Made by a program: the position numbers and the translations under genes
Notes under the pieces: model-generated
Seen by the model: the letters and a program-made list of their open reading frames with translations, nothing else
What the model was told of the DNA's origin: nothing
Database searches by the model: none
Shown here: one piece after another, positions 1 to 9,476 of the stretch
Layout: every line of letters starts with the position of its first letter
Numbering within the stretch: the stretch's first letter is position 1
NCBI RefSeq assembly: GCF_002077945.1
Contig: NZ_LVYD01000041.1
Coordinates: 186,001-250,000, forward strand
Direction: 5' to 3'
From: Niastella vici
GTDB taxonomy: Bacteria; Bacteroidota; Bacteroidia; Chitinophagales; Chitinophagaceae
DNA length: 64,000 nt

Positions 1-1575
1 CTGGCTTCAATTGGCGTTGCCATGGTGAGCCGGATCGCTAAAAATTTCCAGGACTACTTTTTAAACGTTATCATTCAAAAGTTCGGCGCCAAAGTATTTA
101 CCGATGGGTTGAAACATGCCATGCGCCTGCCTTACCAGGAATTTGAAGACCAACGCAGCGGCGAAACCCTGAGCGTGCTCACTAAAGTGAGGTCCGACAC
201 TGAAAAATTCATGAATTACTTCATCAACATTTTGTATGGGGTACTGGTAGGCGTTTTATTTGTGATGGTGTATGCTTCCATCTTTATCAGCTGGTACGTA
301 GTGATTGCCTACCTGATTGGCATTTTTTTACTTACCTGGATCACCAACCTGTTGAGCAAAAAAATAAAAAGCATTCAGAAGAACATTGTATCGCAAACAA
401 CTGCCCTGGCTGGCGCCACCACCGAGTCGCTACGCAATATAGAGCTGGTAAAAAGCCTGGGGCTTACCAACCAGGAAGTTACCCGCCTGAACAAGAATAC
501 CTACAAGATACTTGGGCTTGAATTAACCAAAGTAAAGCGCGTTCGTAGCATTGCATTTGTGCAGGGAACTTTTGTGAATACCCTGCGCCAGGTAATTCTC
601 TTCATATTGATGTACCTGATATTTGGCAAGCATATGGATCCCGGGCAACTGGTGACCATGCAGTTCTTCTCCTTCTTTGTGTTTGGCCCCTTGCAGGAAA
701 TAAGCAACATCATCATTTCCTACCGCGAAGCAGAAGCCTCTTTGAACAATTTCCATAACCTGATGCAAAAAGCGCCCGAGCGCCAACCCGAACATCCCAA
801 ACATCTCGGCAATATTCAAACGCTCGACTTTCAGTCTGTAATTTTCAAACACCAGACAGCGCAACAACGCGCCATTGATGATATCAGCTTTACGGTAAAG
901 ACCGGAGAAACCATTGCCTTTGTTGGCCCTTCAGGTTCAGGCAAATCAACCCTGATGAAGCTGCTGGTAGGGTTGTACCGCCCGCAGGAAGGCAAGATCG
1001 TTTATAACGGTATCGATGAAACTGATATCAATTTTGAAGACCTGCGCAACCAGATCGGTTTTGTTACCCAGGACACACAATTGTTCTCTGGCACCATTAA
1101 GGAAAACCTGCTATTCGTAAACACCACTGCCACCGAAGAAGACCTGTTGGATGCGTTGAAAAAAGCTTCCTGCACTAATTTGTTAGCACGTGCCGAAAAG
1201 GGCCTCGATACCATGATCGGTGAAGGCGGTCTTAAATTATCAGGGGGCGAAAAACAACGCCTGTCTATTGCCCGCGCCCTCATTCGTAAACCCCGGTTAT
1301 TGATCTTTGACGAAGCCACATCTTCGCTCGATTCACTAACCGAAGAAGAGATCACCGATACCATAAAAGATATTTCAACGCAACGCAACCAGATAACGAT
1401 CATGATCGCACACCGCCTGTCGACCATTATGCATGCCGACCGCATTTATGTGCTCGAAAAAGGCGATATAGTAGAAACAGGCAACCACGAAAGCCTGCTC
1501 GAAGAAAAGGGTCTGTATTATGCCATGTGGCGTCAGCAGATCGGAGAACGTAAAAAATTGGTTGCTACAGCCTAG
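1..1575 (+). CDS. ABC transporter, fused permease/ATPase (5' truncated)
   Basis: Exporter half-transporter (MsbA/LmrA type), fusing an inner-membrane domain to a nucleotide-binding domain; it should work as a homodimer or with a partner. The frame is open from base 1, so the true start lies upstream and the Met at 22 is internal. Counting from that Met, hydrophobic helices cover about residues 65-115 and 185-235. The ATPase domain shows Walker A GPSGSGKST (about 302), signature LSGGEKQR (about 405), Walker B LLIFDEATSSLD (about 425) and the H-loop in MIAHRLST. The C-terminus is complete and a strong hairpin terminator follows. The substrate (lipid, peptide or drug) cannot be told from the sequence. 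Confidence 0.93.
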   Translation: MASIGVAMVSRIAKNFQDYFLNVIIQKFGAKVFTDGLKHAMRLPYQEFEDQRSGETLSVLTKVRSDTEKFMNYFINILYGVLVGVLFVMVYASIFISWYVVIAYLIGIFLLTWITNLLSKKIKSIQKNIVSQTTALAGATTESLRNIELVKSLGLTNQEVTRLNKNTYKILGLELTKVKRVRSIAFVQGTFVNTLRQVILFILMYLIFGKHMDPGQLVTMQFFSFFVFGPLQEISNIIISYREAEASLNNFHNLMQKAPERQPEHPKHLGNIQTLDFQSVIFKHQTAQQRAIDDISFTVKTGETIAFVGPSGSGKSTLMKLLVGLYRPQEGKIVYNGIDETDINFEDLRNQIGFVTQDTQLFSGTIKENLLFVNTTATEEDLLDALKKASCTNLLARAEKGLDTMIGEGGLKLSGGEKQRLSIARALIRKPRLLIFDEATSSLDSLTEEEITDTIKDISTQRNQITIMIAHRLSTIMHADRIYVLEKGDIVETGNHESLLEEKGLYYAMWRQQIGERKKLVATA

Positions 1576-1622
1576 CCCCTACCCCTTCGCCAGCTGGCGG
1601 AGAATAATAAAATAATCTTTCT

Positions 1623-1656
1623 AACTGGCCACTTTTAACAGTGGCCAGTTTTTTTA
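1623..1656 (+). terminator. Rho-independent terminator after the ABC transporter
   Basis: Perfect 10-bp stem (AACTGGCCAC / GTGGCCAGTT) with an 8-base loop, followed directly by a run of T. It lies 48 bases after the stop codon. Confidence 0.9.
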
Positions 1657-1690
1657 TATGCCTGTATCATTGGGCAGTATCAGGCCACCA

Positions 1691-1721
1691 TTGAATACCC
1701 TATAAACTTTTCGTAACTTTG
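1691..1721 (+). promoter_or_regulatory. Bacteroidota housekeeping promoter for the DUF983 gene
   Basis: TTG at 1691-1693, a 20-base spacer, then TAACTTTG at 1714-1721. This matches the Bacteroidota sigma consensus TTG-N19/20-TAnnTTTG. The next gene starts 24 bases downstream. Confidence 0.75.
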
Positions 1722-1744
1722 CCCCTCATCAATTAGTGCGCCTC

Positions 1745-2209
1745 ATGTCTGCTTCATCTAAACCCAATTACTTCTGGAGCATGTTAACTATGAAATGCCC
1801 CCGCTGCCGCCAGGGACAAATGTTCAAGAATAGTAATCCCTGGAACCTGAAAAAAGTGTTTGATATGCCTGCGCATTGTGAAGAATGTGGTCAGCAATTT
1901 GAACTGGAAGTTGGGTTCTGGTATGGCACCGGTTATGTGAGCTACGCCTTGTCTGTAGCCCTGTCGGTAGCCTCTTTTGTGGCCTGGTATGTATTGATTG
2001 GCATGAGTACAAAAGATAACCGTTTCTTCTGGTGGATGGGAATAAACATTGGGCTGCTGATCGTTTTACAACCCTGGCTCATGCGCCTGAGCCGGGTGAT
2101 ATACCTGTATTTTTTTGTGCGGTACGATCCTGATTACAAAAACACCCGGTCGAAGAAATTTGATTATGAAACCGGCTCCTATTATGAAGGCCAGGAACCA
2201 CAACAATAA
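1745..2209 (+). CDS. DUF983 family membrane protein
   Basis: A 154-residue protein of the DUF983 family. Its N-terminal half carries two paired-cysteine knuckles, MKCPRCRQG and CEECGQ, that could bind zinc. Two hydrophobic segments follow (about residues 60-85 and 95-120). I chose the ATG at 1745; a GTG three codons upstream is in frame but sits close to the predicted transcription start. It has its own promoter and terminator, so it is probably monocistronic. The biological role of the family is not established; the combination suggests a small membrane-bound zinc-ribbon protein. Confidence 0.85.
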   Translation: MSASSKPNYFWSMLTMKCPRCRQGQMFKNSNPWNLKKVFDMPAHCEECGQQFELEVGFWYGTGYVSYALSVALSVASFVAWYVLIGMSTKDNRFFWWMGINIGLLIVLQPWLMRLSRVIYLYFFVRYDPDYKNTRSKKFDYETGSYYEGQEPQQ

Positions 2210-2246
2210 ATAGCACCACTTTACTACTGCCTTAAAATAATTCCAC

Positions 2247-2281
2247 GAGGTTGTATCATAAGTATGATGCAGCCTCTTTTT
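2247..2281 (+). terminator. Terminator after the DUF983 gene
   Basis: A 13-bp stem (GAGGTTGTATCAT / ATGATGCAGCCTC) with two G-U pairs and a 4-base loop, followed by TTTTTAT. Confidence 0.8.
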
Positions 2282-2574
2282 ATTCGGGTACCTGAAGGAG
2301 GCCGGTAGTCGTTTAAGTGGTTCTCAGGTCCTTCATTTACTTTTGATACATCCTCTTTCTATTTTGACATAGCAGTCACCCCAAAAACCCTTCGGGGCCA
2401 CAAATCCCACCCCGGGCCTCATTAAGGTAAAATATACAATTAAAACTGCTAAACCATTAGCAGTACACGAAAATAGTGCGGCTGAAACAGTAAATCTACC
2501 TGTTAGCTAGAGAATATTTAGCACTAGATTTGTAAGCTTCACTACTTTTTTATTAAAAAAAGAAATATACTTAA
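2282..2574. other. Intergenic region before the GH92 mannosidase
   Basis: No gene is visible in this roughly 290-base stretch. A -7 type box, TAGATTTG at 2525-2532, lies 42 bases before the mannosidase start. No TTG stands at the right distance upstream of it, so the promoter call is weak. Confidence 0.45.
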
Positions 2575-4857
2575 ATGAAAAAATGGTCACTGCTGTTCTG
2601 GGTGTCTCCCTTATCCGTTTTTGCTCAACAAAAAAATGTAGTACAATATGTAAACCCACTCATTGGTACCCAACGCATGGGGCATACCTTTCCCGGCGCT
2701 ACCGTACCGTTCGGCATGGTGCAACTAAGTCCTGATACCGACACCATTCCTTATGAAATGAACGGGAAATACAATCCGGACGTCTATAAATATTGCGCCG
2801 GGTACCAGTACGACGATAAAACTATTGTAGGCTTTAGCCATACCCACTTCAGCGGCACCGGCCATAGCGACCTGGGCGATTTCCTCATTATGCCTACTAC
2901 CGGTACCCTACAGTTGAACCCGGGCATTGCCACCGAACCAAAAAGCGGTTTCAGATCGGCCTATTCGCATGCCAACGAAAAAGCCGAAGCCGGTTATTAC
3001 AAAGTGCAATTAGACGATGATAATATCACGGCTGAGCTAACTGCCACTACCAGAACAGGGTTTCATCAATACACTTTCCCAAAAACAAACGATGCCCATA
3101 TCATTTTTGATCTGATGCATGGTATTTATAATTACGATGATAAAAACGTATGGACGTTTATCAGGGTTGAGAATGATACCCTGGTAACCGGTTACCGCCA
3201 AACCAATGGCTGGGCGCGCACCCGCACCGTTTATTTTGCCATGAGCTTTTCAAAGCCCTTCAAAGAGTATGGCTGTAAGGACTTCAGCAAAAAACAGGTT
3301 TACCGGGGTTTCTGGCGTAAGTTCGACCAAAGCAAAAACTTCCCCGACCTGGCCGGTAAACAATTGCGCATGTATTTCAACTTTGACACCGAGGCCGGTG
3401 AAAAAATAAAGCTCAAGCTCGCTTTATCACCAGTAAGTACCGAAGGCGCTTTGTTAAACCTGCGAACTGAAATACCACACTGGGACTTTGAGCAAACAAA
3501 AGCCGCTGCACAGGCCGCATGGAATACAGAACTGTCAAAGATCGCCATTGATGCGGCCGATGCAGAAAAACAGAATTTCTATACGGCCCTGTACCACGCC
3601 TTCCTCGGCCCCACTGTATTTATGGATGTTGACCGTAAATACAAAGGTCTTGATCAAAATATTCATACCGCAGCCAATTTCACCAACTACACTACGTTCT
3701 CATTGTGGGATACTTACCGGGCGCTGCATCCGTTCTTCAATATCATACAACCTGCCCGCAATGGTGATATGATCAGCAGCATGCTGGCACATTACGATCA
3801 AAGCGTTTTACAAATGCTGCCCATCTGGAGCCATTACAGCAATGACAACTGGTGTATGAGTGGTTACCACAGCGTATCGGTAATTGCAGATGCCATTATC
3901 AAAGGCAATAAGTCATTTGATGCGGCGCATGCGCTGGACGCCTGTATCGCCACCGCCTCTCATAAAAATTATGAAGGCATCGGCAGCTATCTCGACAAAG
4001 GCTTTATCCCCGATGAAAAACTGGGTACTTCTGCCTCCACCACCCTCGAATATGCTTATGACGACTGGTCTATTGCCCAGGCGGCACAACATCTGGGCCG
4101 TTCGGGCATCTATGAAACCTTCATGAAACGGTCGGCCAGCTATAAGAACCTGTACGATGCAACGGCAGGCTTTATGCGCGCCCGCAAAGAAGATGGCACG
4201 TTTAAAAATGATTTTGATCCCCTTAGCACGCACGGTCAGGGATTCATCGAAGGCAATAGCTGGAATTACAGCTTTTTTGTACCACAGGACCCCGAAGGGT
4301 TGATAACCTTAATGGGTGGTAAAAAGAAATTCAGCGCCAAACTCGACACCCTGTTCACCATGTACCTGCCCGATAAATATTTTGCCGAAACAGAGGATAT
4401 TACACGTGATGGTATTATTGGTACCTATGTGCATGGCAACGAGCCGGCCCATCATGTGGCCTACCTGTACAATTTTGCCGGGCAGCCCTGGAAAACACAA
4501 CAACGGGTAAGAATGATCCTGAAAAATCAATATAAACCGGCGCCTGATGGGTTGGGCGGTAACGATGACTGCGGACAAATGAGCGCCTGGTATCTTTTTT
4601 CAACCCTTGGCTTTTATCCGGTAGCGCCCGGTTCTGCCCAATACCAGTTAGGCAGCCCGGCCATCAATAAAGCAGTGATACAACTCGAGAACGGCAACAC
4701 CTTTACTGTTGAGGCCAATAACCAAAGCGATAAAAATGTGTATGTACAAAAAGTATTGCTCAATGGAAAACAATTAGAGCAGCCGGTGATCACTCATGAA
4801 GACATTATGAAGGGCGGCACGCTCACCTTCTTTATGACCGATAAACCTAAAAAGTAA
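2575..4857 (+). CDS. GH92 family alpha-1,2-mannosidase, secreted
   Basis: Calcium-dependent exo-alpha-mannosidase of glycoside hydrolase family 92, which trims mannose from N-glycans or mannans in the periplasm or outside the cell. A signal peptide (residues 1-18, ending VFAQQ) starts the 760-residue protein. Family motifs are easy to read: NPLIGT and GHTFPGATVPFGMVQLSPD near the N-terminus, GFSHTHFSGTGHSDLGD (about 85-101), LWDTYRALHP (about 380), the acid/base region GNEPAHHVAYLYN (about 622) and GNDDCGQMSAWYLFSTLGFY (about 660). Length is normal for the family. It stands alone, with no SusC/SusD pair nearby, so it is not in a classical polysaccharide utilisation locus in this window. Confidence 0.96.
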   Translation: MKKWSLLFWVSPLSVFAQQKNVVQYVNPLIGTQRMGHTFPGATVPFGMVQLSPDTDTIPYEMNGKYNPDVYKYCAGYQYDDKTIVGFSHTHFSGTGHSDLGDFLIMPTTGTLQLNPGIATEPKSGFRSAYSHANEKAEAGYYKVQLDDDNITAELTATTRTGFHQYTFPKTNDAHIIFDLMHGIYNYDDKNVWTFIRVENDTLVTGYRQTNGWARTRTVYFAMSFSKPFKEYGCKDFSKKQVYRGFWRKFDQSKNFPDLAGKQLRMYFNFDTEAGEKIKLKLALSPVSTEGALLNLRTEIPHWDFEQTKAAAQAAWNTELSKIAIDAADAEKQNFYTALYHAFLGPTVFMDVDRKYKGLDQNIHTAANFTNYTTFSLWDTYRALHPFFNIIQPARNGDMISSMLAHYDQSVLQMLPIWSHYSNDNWCMSGYHSVSVIADAIIKGNKSFDAAHALDACIATASHKNYEGIGSYLDKGFIPDEKLGTSASTTLEYAYDDWSIAQAAQHLGRSGIYETFMKRSASYKNLYDATAGFMRARKEDGTFKNDFDPLSTHGQGFIEGNSWNYSFFVPQDPEGLITLMGGKKKFSAKLDTLFTMYLPDKYFAETEDITRDGIIGTYVHGNEPAHHVAYLYNFAGQPWKTQQRVRMILKNQYKPAPDGLGGNDDCGQMSAWYLFSTLGFYPVAPGSAQYQLGSPAINKAVIQLENGNTFTVEANNQSDKNVYVQKVLLNGKQLEQPVITHEDIMKGGTLTFFMTDKPKK

Positions 4858-4896
4858 ATGCAACACCTGCATTGATCATAGTAAGGATTCCAATGT

Positions 4897-4932
4897 AAAA
4901 GCCTCCCGATGCATCAGGAGGCTTTTATTTTA
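4897..4932 (+). terminator. Bidirectional terminator between the mannosidase and the sensor kinase
   Basis: Stem AAAAGCCTCC / GGAGGCTTTT around a 10-base loop, with T-rich sequence on the plus side and A-rich sequence on the other. It lies between two converging genes and can serve both. Confidence 0.85.
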
Positions 4933-5001
4933 TGTCTATGGGTTAGTAAGTAATACAATATAACGATAAAATCTGAATATTATTATATTTTAAGTGGCTG
5001 C

Positions 5002-6840
5002 TTACTTCTTCAGTATTACCGTAAACACACTTCCCTTTCCAGGTTCACTCTCACAGGTGATCCTTCCATTTATTTCTTCCACTATCCTTTTCACAATTGA
5101 GAGTCCCAGGCCATAGGAAGCTTCTCCATCAGTAGGCTGTGATGATATCTTGCTGTATTTCGAGAACAGGTAAGGCAATTCCTCCTTATCAATACCCACA
5201 CCCTCATCTTTAACTTTTATACTTATTGAATCATGCTCGTCGCTGATACCCATCCAAACATTTTTACCATGCGGCGTATACTTAATGGCGTTTGACAGCA
5301 GGTTCTCACAAATACGGCTTACCAGGTATTTGTCGCTTAGTATAAACAGCTTTTTCCCCAAAGCCTCTACATGTAACCGGATATCTTTTTTTGCAGCCAT
5401 GGGTTTAAACTGGTCGATCATTTCTTCTGCGAAGGCCTTCAACTCAAACTTTTCCAACTGCATTTTATGGCTCCCGATATCGGCCCTTTCTACATCCAGT
5501 ATTTGCCTGATCAACTGCTCACCATAGGCGCCGGCCTGTAAAATTCGGTTCATGGCTTTTTGTTGTTCAGCTGTTAACCGGGTTGTATCGTTTTGTAAAA
5601 CCTGCCCCCATACCTGTATGGTGGCAAAGGGAGTGTTCAGGTCATGCGAAACGATGCTGATCAGTGAATTCTTTTCATAGTTCAGCTCTGAGAGTTTTTC
5701 GTTTTGCTGTACAATGAGGTCATTGGTTGCCTGCAGGCGGCGGTGGGCATTCCGCTTTATAACAAATCCGATAGCGATCAGTATCCCAATTATGGCCAGG
5801 GCCACGGCCACCAGGGTAAGCTCTCTGCTGTGGATGGTTTCCTTCTCTACTTTTTCCTGTAACAATTTATTTTCGGCTTCCCGTTCACCGGCATGAAATC
5901 GTTCCTGCAGGGCGGCAATTGTTTTGTAAGTATCACTGTGCAGAATAGCTGTATCAAGCGCATACCATTTTTTAATATAATTATAGGCTTTGCTGAAGTG
6001 GCCCCGGTACTCGGCCAGCTTGGCCAGCATGGAATAGCTGTCGGCTTCCTTGCTTTTCGATTCAAGCCGCTGCGCCAGTTCCATAGCGCTTTGCGCATAC
6101 ATGGTGGCTGAATCAAATTGGTGCTTTTCAATATACACATCTGCCAGGTTCAGCCTGGCCACCCATATCCCATTCAGATCGTTGTCGCGGGTATGCTTTA
6201 TGAGGTTCTGTTTGAAAAAAGGCAATGCTTCCTCATACTTCTTTTCCTTGAAGTACAAATTGCCCAGGTTATTATAGGTGCTTGCCAAACTAATACGTCC
6301 CTTCCTTTCAAGCGGCCTGCCCAGTTGAACAGCCTTTTCGAGTAAGATACGTGAGCTGTCGTATTGTTTCAGCTGGGTGTAAATGACCGCCAGGTTGTTG
6401 TACGTGTTGATGAGCGAAGGTATCTTTCCATCTGCTTCAGACATGCGGGCGCATTGTAAATAGAACTCTTTTGCTTTCTCGGGCTCCCTGATGGCGAAGT
6501 AAGCAATGGCCAGGTCGCTCAATGCCACCATTTCATATTCCGGCGCATGTATCAGGCGGGCAGCCTCCAGCGATTGAAGATAATATTCAATGGCCTTCTC
6601 ATAATTATTACTCAGGTCTTCATAGATACCTCTTAAACGCAGCGATAACACATTACCCCGGTTGTAATGCAGGTGTTCAGCTTCTTTTGAAATGTATTCG
6701 GCGTAATAATGAATGGAATCTATCTTGTCTTCAGAGAAATCGAGGCAACGGTCGTACAAGTTTTTCAAACGGGTTGTATCGACCTGAGCAAATGAACATA
6801 CACTAATAATCAAAGCCCCTAAAAGCAGATAGTATTTCAA
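5002..6840 (-). CDS. TPR sensor histidine kinase
   Basis: Membrane sensor kinase of 612 residues. A signal peptide (1-19) is followed by a periplasmic array of tetratricopeptide repeats (about 30-310), one transmembrane helix (about 339-361), a HisKA domain with the phospho-acceptor in SHDLNTPF (His near 398) and a HATPase domain with N-box NLLSNAIKYTPHG (about 515), G1 DEGVGI (about 545) and G2 GLGLSIVKR (about 577). Kinases of this design are common in Bacteroidota. The response-regulator gene lies 119 bases upstream on the same strand, and the two should form a pair. A possible -7 box (TAAAAG-type neighbour, CAAAAGTA on the plus strand at 6887-6894) precedes the start. The signal sensed is unknown. 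Confidence 0.93.
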   Translation of the reverse strand: MKYYLLLGALIISVCSFAQVDTTRLKNLYDRCLDFSEDKIDSIHYYAEYISKEAEHLHYNRGNVLSLRLRGIYEDLSNNYEKAIEYYLQSLEAARLIHAPEYEMVALSDLAIAYFAIREPEKAKEFYLQCARMSEADGKIPSLINTYNNLAVIYTQLKQYDSSRILLEKAVQLGRPLERKGRISLASTYNNLGNLYFKEKKYEEALPFFKQNLIKHTRDNDLNGIWVARLNLADVYIEKHQFDSATMYAQSAMELAQRLESKSKEADSYSMLAKLAEYRGHFSKAYNYIKKWYALDTAILHSDTYKTIAALQERFHAGEREAENKLLQEKVEKETIHSRELTLVAVALAIIGILIAIGFVIKRNAHRRLQATNDLIVQQNEKLSELNYEKNSLISIVSHDLNTPFATIQVWGQVLQNDTTRLTAEQQKAMNRILQAGAYGEQLIRQILDVERADIGSHKMQLEKFELKAFAEEMIDQFKPMAAKKDIRLHVEALGKKLFILSDKYLVSRICENLLSNAIKYTPHGKNVWMGISDEHDSISIKVKDEGVGIDKEELPYLFSKYSKISSQPTDGEASYGLGLSIVKRIVEEINGRITCESEPGKGSVFTVILKK

Positions 6841-6959
6841 CAGTATGTCGAATTATACTACCAAATTAAGGGTTTTTACTTATTATCAAAAGTAAATAGT
6901 GTAATAATGTAGCAATATGTAAATCTGACTTAATAAATGTTTGGGAAACAGCGAAAATA

Positions 6960-7604
6960 TTAATCGATCAGCTTGTTCTTCAGGGCAAACTTCACCAACC
7001 CCACAGTATTATTAACGCCCAGTTTGGCGATCAGGTTCTTACGGTGGGTTTCTACCGTGCTTACGCTAAGAAAAAGTTTCTTGGCGATCTCTGAATTACT
7101 ATACTCTTTACAAATAAGGGTAAGAACCTCTATCTCTCTTTTCGACAGTATCTCATCTACCTTCTTATCTTCAATAGTGACCGTATTCCTGAAGTCCTGG
7201 TTGGTATCGAGGATGTTGATCTCCTTACTGAAGTATTTATTGCCTTCCGCTACTGTTTCCAGGGCTTTGGTCAATTCGGTGATGTTGGTATTCTTCAACA
7301 GGTAGCCCTGTATCTCGTATTTAAGCAGTTTGTGAATATAACGGGTACCACGCATTATAGTGAGGTAAAGGATCCTGAGCGTGGGTTGAACTTCGCGGAT
7401 CTTCAGCAGCAGTTCTTCTTCGCCAATATCAGGTAAATGCACATCGAGCAACAGGATATCAATATCTTTATTAGGCAGCTGTTTCAGCAGGCTTTCTCCT
7501 GTAAATGCTGAACCAATTACCTCAATGCCGGGTTGCCTGTTCAACAACAACACCAGGCCTTCAAGGTATAATTCATGGTCATCTGTTATAAAAACCTTCA
7601 ACAT
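6960..7604 (-). CDS. LuxR/NarL-type response regulator
   Basis: Cytoplasmic two-component regulator of 214 residues. The receiver domain starts KVFITDDHELYLEG and has its phospho-acceptor Asp in LLLLDVHLPD (about residue 53). The C-terminal helix-turn-helix is of the LuxR/GerE type: LSKREIEVLTLI, SNSEIAKKLFLS, VSTVETHRKNLIAKLG. I use the ATG at 7604; a TTG two codons upstream is in frame but less likely. It is probably phosphorylated by the TPR kinase encoded just downstream. Target genes are unknown. Confidence 0.93.
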   Translation of the reverse strand: MLKVFITDDHELYLEGLVLLLNRQPGIEVIGSAFTGESLLKQLPNKDIDILLLDVHLPDIGEEELLLKIREVQPTLRILYLTIMRGTRYIHKLLKYEIQGYLLKNTNITELTKALETVAEGNKYFSKEINILDTNQDFRNTVTIEDKKVDEILSKREIEVLTLICKEYSNSEIAKKLFLSVSTVETHRKNLIAKLGVNNTVGLVKFALKNKLID

Positions 7605-7811
7605 AATCAAATTTAGGGACCGGTCTATTTTCAGGATTAATGGTTAGTTTTCCGATCCAAGGCAAATTAAAACTATTTATAGCAGGGCAACAAATTACGG
7701 GGCGATTCCATTTTTTAAAATTCCTTTTTGCGTAAAGGCGCCCAGTGCTTTTTAGCAGGTTTTAGCAACCGTTCGTTAGCATTGTCCTGTATCCCGGTCT
7801 CAATAAAAAAT

Positions 7812-7843
7812 ATAAAAAGCTTCCCGACAGAAGTCAGGAAGCT
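7812..7843 (-). terminator. Terminator of the DUF1800-DUF1501 operon
   Basis: Read on the minus strand: AGCTTCC ... GGAAGCT stem with an inner GAC/GTC pairing, followed by TTTTTATA. It lies 28 bases after the DUF1501 stop. Confidence 0.8.
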
Positions 7844-7870
7844 CCCATTATACGGATTAAATTTTCTACG

Positions 7871-9460
7871 TCATCGCGTCTTCAGCATGGGACGTACCTG
7901 TTGGGTGGTGCCGTTCTGGAAACGGGCATAATAAACACCCAATGGCGCCCCATACCCGTCGAATGTTACAGTATAGGTACCGGATGTATATACTTTGTCA
8001 GTAAGTGTTCTAACAACCCTTCCCATTGTATCTATCACTTGTACCAGCGTATGGCCACCCTTTGTATTAAATGTAATGGATGTGCTTTCAACAAATGGGT
8101 TCGGATAGTTTACGATCAGCTGTTCACCATCGCCCCTGATCACATCATCAACGCCGGTAGCGCCGCAGGCGGCATTCACACATAACGGGATGTTCTGGAA
8201 ATTCTTGAGCAGAATAGTTTGAAGGTCGGTATCATTTACACAGAACCATTGCTTAAGAATAGAAGCATAAATACTTCGGAAATCGTATTGAAAAGGCACG
8301 TTATCATTACCACCTGCGCCGGTAGGAATGGCGGGGTTGGTGCCAATGATGCCTGCCCGTACATTCTTTCCAAAAACAAATACCGGTGCGGCTGCGCCGT
8401 GGTCGGTACCCAAACTGGAATTTGATTTTATCCGGCGGCCAAATTCCGAGAAGGTAAAACCAATTACCCGGTCATCAACACCCAGTCCTTTCAGGTCGTC
8501 CATAAAACATTTGATAGCGTCCGACACGCGGGCCATCAGTTTGGCATGCCCGCCTACCGATGTATCAGCAGCTTCTACCTGGCTCGAATGCGTATCGAAA
8601 CCACCGGTGCTTACCATATATACCCGGGTCTTTAAACCACCTTTCACCAACCGGGCTACAATGCGTAATTGCTGGGCCAGGTCGTTGTTGCTGGGGTAAG
8701 AACCCTGTGAAGTGACTTTTGCTGCAGCCGCCCTGATGACGTTGGAGTATTGTTCGGTTTGACCCATTATCATTCTGATATAAGCCAGCTCCTTACCCCA
8801 GGGCGTATTGGGCACCGGGTCGCCTACGTTATCGAGGAAGTCGTAGAAGCTGGTAGGGTCGCTGATGGTCATACCCATGGGGAAGGAAGGCCCCTGCAAG
8901 GCAAGGGAGGCCACTGAACCGATCTGTATTGCCAGGGGATCGGGCATTTGCGCTGTTGGATATCCGTTGGGAAAGTTCGGATATTCAATATTCAGGTACC
9001 GGCCTATCCAGCCGGTGGTAAGCACCTGTTCCGAATCGGATGCACTCATCCAGATGTCGGTGGCCCTGAAGTGTGAGAAGTTGGGTGAAGGATAACCCAC
9101 GGCCTGTATAATAGCCAGTTTATTCTCATTATACAGGGTTTGCAAACCAGTCATACTGGGGTGCAACCCCGTTTTTGAGGTACCGTTCAACGGTAATATC
9201 TTGTTCTGCCCTATTGCAATATTTGCACGGGCGTTATAATATTCTCTATAGGTTTCAATAGGTATCACCATGTTCAATCCATCGTTACCGCCGTTCAGCT
9301 GTATCATCACCAATACTTTATCGGTATCGGTAGTGGTACCCATCAGGGCTTGTACCAATGGTGATGCACCGGTGAAGGCTTTAACGGAAAAACCGTTTAT
9401 CAATGCGGGCAACGTTACAGATGCAGGCAAGGTGTTTTTTAAAAAGTCTCTGCGCTTCAT
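7871..9460 (-). CDS. DUF1501 protein with T9SS type A sorting domain
   Basis: Exported 529-residue protein of the DUF1501 family, which is related to the alkaline phosphatase/sulfatase superfamily. The N-terminus MKRRDFLKNTLP resembles a Tat-type leader. The core shows MIQLNGGNDGLNMVIP, SGGFDTH-like STGGFDTH and FTFSEFGRRIKSN followed by GTDHGAAAPVF, all family hallmarks. The last 80 residues, from VNYPNPF through DTMGRVVRTL to the basic end, form a type IX secretion C-terminal domain, so the protein should be moved across the outer membrane and anchored or released. The partner DUF1800 gene ends 16 bases upstream. The enzymatic activity of the family is not established. Confidence 0.93.
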   Translation of the reverse strand: MKRRDFLKNTLPASVTLPALINGFSVKAFTGASPLVQALMGTTTDTDKVLVMIQLNGGNDGLNMVIPIETYREYYNARANIAIGQNKILPLNGTSKTGLHPSMTGLQTLYNENKLAIIQAVGYPSPNFSHFRATDIWMSASDSEQVLTTGWIGRYLNIEYPNFPNGYPTAQMPDPLAIQIGSVASLALQGPSFPMGMTISDPTSFYDFLDNVGDPVPNTPWGKELAYIRMIMGQTEQYSNVIRAAAAKVTSQGSYPSNNDLAQQLRIVARLVKGGLKTRVYMVSTGGFDTHSSQVEAADTSVGGHAKLMARVSDAIKCFMDDLKGLGVDDRVIGFTFSEFGRRIKSNSSLGTDHGAAAPVFVFGKNVRAGIIGTNPAIPTGAGGNDNVPFQYDFRSIYASILKQWFCVNDTDLQTILLKNFQNIPLCVNAACGATGVDDVIRGDGEQLIVNYPNPFVESTSITFNTKGGHTLVQVIDTMGRVVRTLTDKVYTSGTYTVTFDGYGAPLGVYYARFQNGTTQQVRPMLKTR

Positions 9461-9476
9461 AAGATCGGTTTGATTG